Made by a program: the position numbers and the translations under genes. From an uncultured Prevotellaceae bacterium (GTDB taxonomy: Bacteria > Bacteroidota > Bacteroidia > Bacteroidales > Muribaculaceae), in assembly GCA_900318645.1 (NCBI GenBank), contig ONLH01000035.1, forward strand, positions 1 to 41,901: a stretch of DNA of 41,901 bases. Direction: 5' to 3'. The notes beneath the pieces were generated by a model that worked only from the letters and a program-made list of their open reading frames with translations, had not been told where the DNA came from and did not search any database. Below are positions 36,076 to 41,901 of this stretch, piece by piece (within the stretch, counting starts at the first letter, position 1; every line of letters starts with the position of its first letter).

Positions 36076-36656
36076 ACAACTCTTTATGATTAACACGAAT
36101 GACCATGAATAAACCATGAATGGCCATAAATAATTATATTTCTTCTCTCTCCTCTTCTTCTTGATCATTGACATCGATATTTACAATATTCATGTCCTTG
36201 TCAAGAAGTAAGCATTCATTGGTAATGGGGTCAAGTCCGTATCGTTCGCCTTGGAGTTTAGGTTGCCCAAAGTTGATAAGAATTCCAATGGGCTTTCTCG
36301 TGATTCTCATGTAATTAAACAATTGTGCACGATGAGCAGGAATCAGTTCACTCACAGACTTCATTTCAACAATTACATCATCCTGCACCACCAAGTCCAT
36401 TTGATAGTACTTTTCCATCTTATGGTGTTTGTAATAACAGGGGAGATGTTTTAAAGTCTCATGAGCAATGCCCTTATCTTGTAATTCCAAATGCATCGCT
36501 TCATTGTATAGCGGTTCAAGAAGTCCCCAATTCAACTCATTATGTACATCCATTGCGGCACCTATGGTTCGATATACGATTAATTTGTATTTCTTGAAAT
36601 CCATAATATTATTATTTATGAATCATTTATGGGTATTCGTGTTAATAACGAGTTGT
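36076..36656. mobile_element. Repeat-bounded cassette carrying a GxxExxY gene
   Basis: The left boundary reads ACAACTC (36076-36082), 6 bp, then ATTAACACGAAT (36089-36100). The right boundary, read inward on the other strand, has ACAACTC (36656-36650), 3 bp, then ATTAACACGAAT (36646-36635). Further inward both ends continue with ACCATGAAT / CCATAAAT-type sequence. The bounded 581 bp contain one gene and nothing else. Related repeats occur at 25556-25641 and 26031-26084 without the gene. No transposase is present and no direct target duplication is evident. Confidence 0.55.
36134..36604 (-). CDS. GxxExxY protein (PD-(D/E)XK nuclease-like superfamily)
   Basis: This is a 156-residue small soluble protein. 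The family motif is GLLEPLYNEAMHLEL (G..E..Y, about residues 28-34), preceded by YRTIGAAMDVHNELNWG. A second conserved part reads YYQMDLVVQDDVIVEMKSV, whose D...E.K spacing resembles the PD-(D/E)XK active site, followed by AQLFNYMRITRKPIGILINF. These proteins are about 125 residues; this one has a longer acidic tail (DVNDQEEEEREEI). Their biological role is not established. The gene fills a cassette bounded by inverted repeats, and its codon use is more A/T-rich than its neighbours', suggesting horizontal or mobile origin. Confidence 0.9.
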   Translation of the reverse strand: MDFKKYKLIVYRTIGAAMDVHNELNWGLLEPLYNEAMHLELQDKGIAHETLKHLPCYYKHHKMEKYYQMDLVVQDDVIVEMKSVSELIPAHRAQLFNYMRITRKPIGILINFGQPKLQGERYGLDPITNECLLLDKDMNIVNIDVNDQEEEEREEI

Positions 36657-36669
36657 CATTGAGGGCCAT

Positions 36670-37815
36670 TTAGCTCATGCGTGTCTTGTAGTCGATGTAG
36701 TCGAACTCGCGCAGGACTTCGATGGTACCGTCCATGCGCTTGAATAGGATGGCTGGGTGCTGGATGCCGTTGAACATGTTGGTTTTCACGGTCGTATAGT
36801 GGTTCATGTCCTCAAAGGTGATGCGGTCGCCGCGCTTTAAGGGTTTCTCAAAACTCCAGTCCCCCACATAGTCTCCACTCAGACATGAGTTGCCGCCCAT
36901 GCGGTAGGTAGGCTTCGTTGGATCTACCTCATCGAGGGCTTGGGTGATCTTGGGTTGGTATGGCATTTCCAGGCAATCGGGCATGTGGCAGGCAAACGAC
37001 ACATCGGTAATCGCTGTAGTAATGCCGCTGTTGGTCACCACATCCACCACGCTGGCTTCCAAATCGCCCGTCTGCCAGCACCATGCGCTGCCGGGCTCCA
37101 GAATGATTTGCAGGTTAGGGTAGGCCCCCTGGAATGCGCCCAGCACCTGCTCCAGATGCCTGATGTTGTAGCCCTTACGTGTCATCAGGTGGCCGCCGCC
37201 CATGTTGAGCCACTTGAGGCGTGGCAGGTACTGTCCGAACTGCTGCTTCAGCGCCAGCAGCACCTTTTCCAGATCAAAACTCGTGCTCTCGCACAAGGCA
37301 TGGAAGTGGAAGCCCTCAATCCCCTCGGGCAACTCCTTCAAGTCGCTCGCCAGCACGCCGAAGCGTGAACCGGGGCAGCAGGGATTGTAGATGTCCGTTT
37401 CAATGACCGAACACATGGGGTTGACGCGCAGACCGCAGCTCACCTGTTCACCGGGCCAGTCGGTGTTGTGCTGGTTCACACGGTCGGCGAAGCGAAGGTA
37501 CTGCTCGATGGAATTGAATGTGATGTGCGAGCTGCCGGCAATATAGGCATCAATAGTCTCATCGGTATAGGCAGGGCAATAGGTGTGGGTGCGACACTTG
37601 AGTTCGTCGTTGGCGAGCAGCATCTCGTTCACTGAGCTGGCGGTGGACTCAATCCCATATTCACGGAACACGCCAAACGTGCGCCACAAGGCATTGGCCT
37701 TGAACGCCATAATGATGTCTACACCCGTGCGCTGGGCAACTCCAGTAATCAACTCGATGTTGCGTCGCAACTTTTCCTCATACACGATATAATAGGGCGT
37801 CTTGTACTCTTCCAT
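36670..37815 (-). CDS. nspC: Carboxynorspermidine decarboxylase
   Basis: This is a 381-residue PLP-dependent fold III decarboxylase that makes spermidine or norspermidine from the carboxylated precursor. The PLP lysine is in IIMAFKANAL (Lys 39). The family sequence NMGGGHLMTRKGYN, the PLP-phosphate region LEPGSAWCWQTG and the active-site GGNSCLSGDYVGDW (Cys 311) are intact. Length is typical. The ATG at 37815 is only 4 bp from a heptamer tandem tract that fills the leader. It follows the helicase gene by 70 bp on the same strand. The partner carboxynorspermidine dehydrogenase is not in the window. Confidence 0.95.
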   Translation of the reverse strand: MEEYKTPYYIVYEEKLRRNIELITGVAQRTGVDIIMAFKANALWRTFGVFREYGIESTASSVNEMLLANDELKCRTHTYCPAYTDETIDAYIAGSSHITFNSIEQYLRFADRVNQHNTDWPGEQVSCGLRVNPMCSVIETDIYNPCCPGSRFGVLASDLKELPEGIEGFHFHALCESTSFDLEKVLLALKQQFGQYLPRLKWLNMGGGHLMTRKGYNIRHLEQVLGAFQGAYPNLQIILEPGSAWCWQTGDLEASVVDVVTNSGITTAITDVSFACHMPDCLEMPYQPKITQALDEVDPTKPTYRMGGNSCLSGDYVGDWSFEKPLKRGDRITFEDMNHYTTVKTNMFNGIQHPAILFKRMDGTIEVLREFDYIDYKTRMS

Positions 37816-37819
37816 TGTG

Positions 37820-37882
37820 TCTAAAATCTAATATCTAACGTCTAATATCTAATGTCTAACGTCTAACGTCTAAAGTCTAATA
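37820..37882. repeat. Heptamer tandem tract 4 (9 units of 7 bp)
   Basis: TCTAAAA, TCTAATA, TCTAACG, TCTAATA, TCTAATG, TCTAACG, TCTAACG, TCTAAAG, TCTAATA are nine unbroken 7-bp units between nspC and the helicase stop. Confidence 0.9.
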
Positions 37883-37885
37883 TCC

Positions 37886-40258
37886 CTAATTAAGTATTTC
37901 AAATTTCGCGAATTTCAGTAACAGTTTTCTTGTCTGTCCATCGGTGAACATGACGTCAATCTTGGCATCGCCACTGGTGTCGATACTGGTGACAGTACCG
38001 CGTCCAAACCGCTGATGCAATATCTCGCTACTCACGTGCAATTCCTCAACCGAATGGATCGTGAAGTTGCCGCTAGCGGGAGCTTGCGGTGGTGCCGCAG
38101 CCGGCCGTGGCGGGGTGGCAGGTCGTGGTTGGCTAGAGGGCCTAGTTTGGATAGAGGGTCTAGATTGACTAGAAGGTCTAGAAGGTCTAGGGGGAACCTC
38201 CAGGTCTTCATCCCATCTATTGGCTCGCTTGCGCGATGGAACTGGTGCCGAATTGGTGCTACCCAACAGCAAGTACTCGGGCGCAATGTCCCGCAGGAAG
38301 CGGCTCATCACACAAGACTTGGTCTGTCCGTTGTGATAACGCGAGGTGGCATAGGTGATAATGCAGTTCACCTCGGCACGCGTGATAGCAACATACAGCA
38401 AGCGTCGTTCCTCTTCAATCTGGTACAGCGAGCCGGCACTCATGGCACTGGGGAAAAGGTCTTCCTCCACGCCCACAATGATGACATTGCGGAACTCCAG
38501 ACCCTTAGCGGCATGGACGGTCATCAGGGTCACCTTCTCGCCGTCAGGGTCGTTCATGTCCTGGTCGGTGAGCAACGAGGTTTCGGCCAGGAAGTCGCCG
38601 ATTTGGTAATGCTCGTCACCGCTTTCCTCCTTGATTTGCTGGAAGTCGTTCACAGCGTTCACCAACTCGTCGAGGTTTTCGATACGGCTGATGTTCTCGG
38701 GAGTGCTGTCTCCCAGCAACACGCTCTTGATGCGTGTCTGCTTGACCATTTCTTGGGTCACCGTCAACGCGTCGCTGCTGTTCTGGTTCAATTCAATGAG
38801 CCCTTTCATCAGCGTGATGAAGCCTTCCAGTTTGGTCATAGTACTGCGGTTCACGTTCAGCCCATTTGGTTCTGGATTGTTGATGACCTGCCACAGGCTT
38901 ACGCCGTTTTGCGTGGCGCAATGGGTGATTTTTCCTACTGTGGTATCGCCGATGCCGCGCGACGGGTAGTTGATCACACGCCTCAGCGCCTCGTCATCAT
39001 CGGGGTTGATGATCAGGCGCAGGTAGCAGATGGCATCTTTCACTTCCTTGCGCTGGTAGAACGACAAGCCGCCGTAGATGCGATAGGGAATCGCGCTGCG
39101 CATGTTGCCATGCTTGTCGCGACGGCCGCCGTTACTCAGGGCTTCCTCCAATACGCGCGACTGGGCATTGGTGCGGTAGAGCACGGCGTAGTCCTCGTAG
39201 CTGTCGCCTTGGCGTGCCTTCAATGCGGCAATCTGGTTGGCGACAACGTAGGCTTCCTCATAGTCGCTGAAGCACTGGATGACGGGGATGCGGTCACCGA
39301 CGGCATTCTTGCTGAACAAGTGCTTGGCAATCTGGCGGTTGTTCTTCTCGATGAGGCTGTTGGCGGCTTCGGTGATATTCTGTGTCGAGCGGTAGTTGCG
39401 TTCCAACTTGAAGGTCTTGATATCGGGGTAGAACCGTTGCAGCCTGAGGATGTTGTCGATGTTGGCGCCACGGAAACTGTAGATGCTTTGGGCATCATCG
39501 CCCACGACACACAGGCGGTTATACTTCTTGCTCAACTGGTGAACGATCAGGTGCTGCGAGAAATTGGTGTCCTGGTACTCGTCAACAAGGATGTAACGGA
39601 AAAACTCCTGGTATTGCTCCAGCACGTCTTCATGGTCACGCAGCAGGATATTGGTATAGAGCAGCAGGTCGTCAAAGTCCATAGCCCCAGCAATGCGACA
39701 ACGGCTCCAATAGGCCTTGTAGATGCTGGCTGTCTCGGGACGTTGAGCGTCGCGGTCGGCATCGATAAGCGCCTGATTGCGGGCATAATCTTCGGGCGTG
39801 ATCAGAGCATTCTTGGCATTGCTGATCTGGGTCTGGATGGCAGCGGGTTTATAGATTTTGTCATCAAGGCCCATGTCCTTGACAATGAGCTTGATGAGAG
39901 AACGAGAGTCGCTCTGATCATAGATGGTGAAATCACTCTTGAACCCGATGCGATTGGCATTGCGGCGCAGCAGGCGGGAGAAAATGGAGTGGAACGTGCC
40001 CATCCACAGTTGGGCGGCAACCTCGGGACCCGCCAACGGTTCGATGCGTTCGCGCATCTCGCGGGCGGCCTTGTTGGTGAAGGTGAGCGCCATGATGCGC
40101 CATGGCTCGTACCCCTGCTTGAGCAAGTGCACGATTTTATAGGTCAGCACGCGCGTCTTTCCCGACCCGGCACCAGCGATTACCAGCTGCGGTCCGTCGC
40201 AATACTCGACAGCGGCACGCTGCTGTTCATTCAGTTTCTCCAGATAGTCTTCATTCAT
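37886..40258 (-). CDS. pcrA: UvrD/PcrA-type superfamily 1 DNA helicase
   Basis: This is a 790-residue 3'-5' helicase for repair and replication-conflict resolution. The N-terminus LNEQQRAAVEYCDGP is the Q-motif; Walker A is AGAGSGKT (28-35); Walker B/motif II is VDEYQDTN; motif III is VVGDDAQSIYSFRGA; motif IV/V appear as FKLERNYRSTQNI and MTVHAAKGLEFRNV; motif VI is RRLLYVAITRA. A low-complexity linker (about 684-725) made of RPS.Q-type repeats precedes a C-terminal tudor-like domain (SSEILHQRFGRGTVTSIDTS). A -7 box (TATATTTGC) ends 4 bp before the ATG at 40258, implying a leaderless transcript; internal ATGs would remove Walker A and are excluded. Confidence 0.96.
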   Translation of the reverse strand: MNEDYLEKLNEQQRAAVEYCDGPQLVIAGAGSGKTRVLTYKIVHLLKQGYEPWRIMALTFTNKAAREMRERIEPLAGPEVAAQLWMGTFHSIFSRLLRRNANRIGFKSDFTIYDQSDSRSLIKLIVKDMGLDDKIYKPAAIQTQISNAKNALITPEDYARNQALIDADRDAQRPETASIYKAYWSRCRIAGAMDFDDLLLYTNILLRDHEDVLEQYQEFFRYILVDEYQDTNFSQHLIVHQLSKKYNRLCVVGDDAQSIYSFRGANIDNILRLQRFYPDIKTFKLERNYRSTQNITEAANSLIEKNNRQIAKHLFSKNAVGDRIPVIQCFSDYEEAYVVANQIAALKARQGDSYEDYAVLYRTNAQSRVLEEALSNGGRRDKHGNMRSAIPYRIYGGLSFYQRKEVKDAICYLRLIINPDDDEALRRVINYPSRGIGDTTVGKITHCATQNGVSLWQVINNPEPNGLNVNRSTMTKLEGFITLMKGLIELNQNSSDALTVTQEMVKQTRIKSVLLGDSTPENISRIENLDELVNAVNDFQQIKEESGDEHYQIGDFLAETSLLTDQDMNDPDGEKVTLMTVHAAKGLEFRNVIIVGVEEDLFPSAMSAGSLYQIEEERRLLYVAITRAEVNCIITYATSRYHNGQTKSCVMSRFLRDIAPEYLLLGSTNSAPVPSRKRANRWDEDLEVPPRPSRPSSQSRPSIQTRPSSQPRPATPPRPAAAPPQAPASGNFTIHSVEELHVSSEILHQRFGRGTVTSIDTSGDAKIDVMFTDGQTRKLLLKFAKFEILN
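38095..38205 (-). repeat. Low-complexity coding repeats in the helicase linker
   Basis: Repeated CTAGA/TCTAGA-containing 15-bp-like units encode RPSSQ, RPSIQ, RPSSQ and then Pro/Ala-rich sequence. They have codon choices (AGA, TCT, CTA on the reverse) unlike the rest of the gene. Confidence 0.6.
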
Positions 40259-40262
40259 GGTT

Positions 40263-40271
40263 GCAAATATA
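40263..40271 (-). promoter_or_regulatory. -7 box of pcrA, 4 bp from the start codon
   Basis: TATATTTGC on the minus strand (40271 to 40263) is followed by AACC and the ATG. The start site predicted by the consensus falls at or next to the A of ATG. Confidence 0.5.
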
Positions 40272-40327
40272 CTAATTTTTTCGGTGTGTGTTAAGGTTGC
40301 TTGGGGCAGAATCTGACAAACCCTGTT

Positions 40328-41266
40328 CTACACCTCTTTGTCGAAGGTGGCCTCTCGGTACTTGATGAGTTCAATGTTCAACTTCTCGAGGAGCGAGAGC
40401 TGGATATCATCGTTGTTGTCGGCGGGTTTGTACCACGGCTGTTTACTGAAGTATTCCTTCAGGTCTTTGGACTGGAACACATAGCCGCGACGGGCAAGGA
40501 TGAAATTCCGCAACAGGCGCAGCGTCGGTTTGTCGTAGTAGTTCAGTTCACTGCCATGGAGCAGTGTGCTGCAGACGTAGTCATAGCATCCGTACTTTGA
40601 GTTGGAACTGGTGAGGGTGATGCTGTCAACAAGCAATCGGTGCGGAAATTCATACTCGTCAAACCCCACCGGATACAGGCACAGGCCGTCCTTGATGAAC
40701 TGCACTTCCATACACCCGTTCAACGGAGTGCCTGCACCGTCGATGCGGAGGATGCCTGTCGTATGGCCGTTAAAGGTGATGGCTTCGATGGGCACATAGG
40801 TGCCACCCACGAGGGCCTTGTTCCAGTCGATGGTCACGCGGGTGCCGTCGGCCATGGTGTAGTCGCCCCTGAGGAGCGTCATCCAGTTTTCCACATTGAG
40901 CTTCTGGTTGTCCTCTTCTCTGGTTGCGCTCATCAATTTGTACAGGGTGTCTTCTGCGTCATAGAAACAGAGGATATTCAAGTCCTCTTGCTGGATGAGT
41001 CGAACGGTGTGCCCTTCTTCTTCGACCATCATGGCGTCGTTTGGACCCTTGGCAATGATGTAGGTGCCGGGTTCGCCTTTCACGGGCACCAGCATGAATT
41101 CGAGTTCCTCTCCTTCGACTGTTGAGCCTAAGATCACTTTTCCCCCGTCATGCAGGGTAGCGGTATAGACGAGCGCGCCGTTGTACCACATGCTGCCTTG
41201 CTCGATGTACTGTGCCCCTGCTGTGAGGGCGCTGAGCATCAATATGATGAATGCAATTCTTTTCAT
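40328..41266 (-). CDS. Secreted YARHG-domain protein
   Basis: The protein is 312 residues from the ATG at 41266, chosen because it starts a signal peptide (MKRIAFIILMLSALTAGA, cut after AGA); the longer open frame adds 29 non-signal residues overlapping the previous gene. The mature N-terminal two-thirds are beta-rich, with no recognised domain (YIEQGSMWYNGALVYTATLH and similar). The C-terminus carries a YARHG domain: LLRNFILARRGYVFQSKDLK, then EYFSKQPWYKP. The ARHG core is ARRG here. YARHG domains are extracellular, of unknown function. It follows the next gene on the strand by 31 bp. Confidence 0.85.
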   Translation of the reverse strand: MKRIAFIILMLSALTAGAQYIEQGSMWYNGALVYTATLHDGGKVILGSTVEGEELEFMLVPVKGEPGTYIIAKGPNDAMMVEEEGHTVRLIQQEDLNILCFYDAEDTLYKLMSATREEDNQKLNVENWMTLLRGDYTMADGTRVTIDWNKALVGGTYVPIEAITFNGHTTGILRIDGAGTPLNGCMEVQFIKDGLCLYPVGFDEYEFPHRLLVDSITLTSSNSKYGCYDYVCSTLLHGSELNYYDKPTLRLLRNFILARRGYVFQSKDLKEYFSKQPWYKPADNNDDIQLSLLEKLNIELIKYREATFDKEV

Positions 41267-41297
41267 TTGAATATGATTTTGAAGTGTTTGTTCTCTG

Positions 41298-41901
41298 TTA
41301 ATCAGCGATTCGGTATTCTTTTCCCGTAAAACGGCCGTCGATGGTGTAAACACGCTCTACCGAGTATCGCCCGCCATCGGGGTGATAAAGGTAGTTACTC
41401 ATGTGGATTTCCCGTTTCCCGGGATCGAGAGCAATCAGTCCCTCGTTGGTGGGCAGCTGGATGGCTTCTTTGTTGTTGATGTCGATAACATAGGACCAGA
41501 CGTTGCGATCGTCGGGACATCCCTCGACAAAGATCTTGTCGGCATCCCATGGAATAAAGAGGGCGGTAAAGCAGTTACCGGCGGCAATCAGGTCCATCGG
41601 GACTTTGATGCCGTTGCCGTCTCGCATCTGGTCCCATCGAGGCTCGGCGCTATTCTCGGTGGCAAACAGGTAGGTCACGAGCCCCGTATTCTTGTCACGC
41701 ATCCACACCGACCACTGGCCGTTTTCTGAACCCACTCCGTCGACGTTGACATACAGTTCCCTGTCGTTGTCCTCATCTTTTAACTCGGCATCGTCGGGCA
41801 GCCTCACGTCCGCTTCTTCCATGTCTTCCGTTTCTTCCGCGTAATCATAGGGCTCGGAGCTAGTGTGGGAGTACACATAGGTCATGCCGGTGAAGGAATA
41901 A
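41298..41901 (-). CDS. Hypothetical protein, 5' end beyond the window
   Basis: The frame is open to the window edge: upstream of the ATG at 41885 it continues YSFTG with no stop, so the true start may be outside. At least 195 residues are present. An acidic stretch (SEPYDYAEETEDMEEADVRL) precedes a beta-rich part (WSVWMRDKNTGLVTYLFATE, RNVWSYVIDINNKEAIQLPT), ending YTIDGRFTGKEYRIAD. I recognise no family. It shares its strand and a 31-bp gap with the YARHG protein, so the two probably act together or are co-expressed. Confidence 0.75.
   Translation of the reverse strand, partial: YSFTGMTYVYSHTSSEPYDYAEETEDMEEADVRLPDDAELKDEDNDRELYVNVDGVGSENGQWSVWMRDKNTGLVTYLFATENSAEPRWDQMRDGNGIKVPMDLIAAGNCFTALFIPWDADKIFVEGCPDDRNVWSYVIDINNKEAIQLPTNEGLIALDPGKREIHMSNYLYHPDGGRYSVERVYTIDGRFTGKEYRIAD

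Noticed and set aside
38015-40294. A 759-codon open frame on the plus strand opposite the helicase gene
   Set aside because: It is a shadow of pcrA produced by biased codon use; the helicase frame carries all SF1 motifs, and the opposite frame has no recognisable domain, promoter or start context.

Overview
The window comes from a Bacteroidota (Bacteroidales) chromosome, probably a gut- or oral-type lineage near Prevotellaceae, Muribaculaceae or Bacteroidaceae. Supporting evidence: repeated -7 boxes of the TAnnTTTGC type, sometimes with a -33 TTGC/TTGA 19 bp upstream; BspA-like leucine-rich repeat proteins; a likely type IX secretion (T9SS) C-terminal sorting domain plus a DUF5103 protein; a FeoA-FeoB fusion; carboxynorspermidine decarboxylase; and A/T-rich leaders. 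Most genes are housekeeping genes, with accessory or repetitive DNA between them. I see no rRNA, tRNA, CRISPR array, prophage or intact insertion sequence.

Layout. 92-5580 (-): three consecutive secreted BspA-like LRR proteins, one ending in a dockerin, one in a T9SS-like domain, one in neither. 5910-7670 (+): a TPR membrane sensor-type protein whose C-terminus looks deleted and frameshifted. 7684-7842: a MITE-like palindromic element, with a relative at 30248-30380. 7873-14727 (-): recQ, a polyprenyl-phosphate sugar transferase, a DUF349 protein, a lipoprotein cyclophilin and a small helical protein. 15112-22748 (+): ppdK, a gene-poor stretch with possible gene remnants, an outer-membrane beta-barrel, a small conserved-looking protein, an ADP-ribosylglycohydrolase overlapping an rRNA/tRNA methyltransferase, and radA. 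22868-26831 (-): a FeoB-associated Cys-rich peptide, feoAB, a 0.7 kb intergenic region with repeats and an orphan terminator, and a tRNA1(Val) methyltransferase. 27167-30103 (+): a Tyr/Trp-rich secreted protein and an OmpP1/FadL-type porin. 30443-30799 (-) and 30925-33543 (+): a MerR regulator and alaS, expressed from facing promoters inside one inverted repeat. 33684-36008 (+): a Ca2+/Na+ antiporter and a DUF5103 (T9SS-associated) protein. 36134-41901 (-): a GxxExxY protein inside a repeat-bounded cassette, nspC, a UvrD/PcrA helicase, a YARHG-domain protein and a hypothetical protein cut by the window end.

The most unusual material is non-coding: (i) a GxxExxY gene bounded by inverted repeats whose relatives occur without the gene 10 kb away; (ii) four intergenic tracts with strict 7-bp periodicity, each just upstream of a start codon; (iii) two related MITE-like elements; (iv) the facing merR/alaS promoters; (v) a strong plus-strand terminator with no upstream gene, suggesting a small RNA. 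None of these proves a new system. The GxxExxY cassette family and the heptamer tracts are the best candidates for follow-up. All function calls are from reading the translated sequence; no database search was run.
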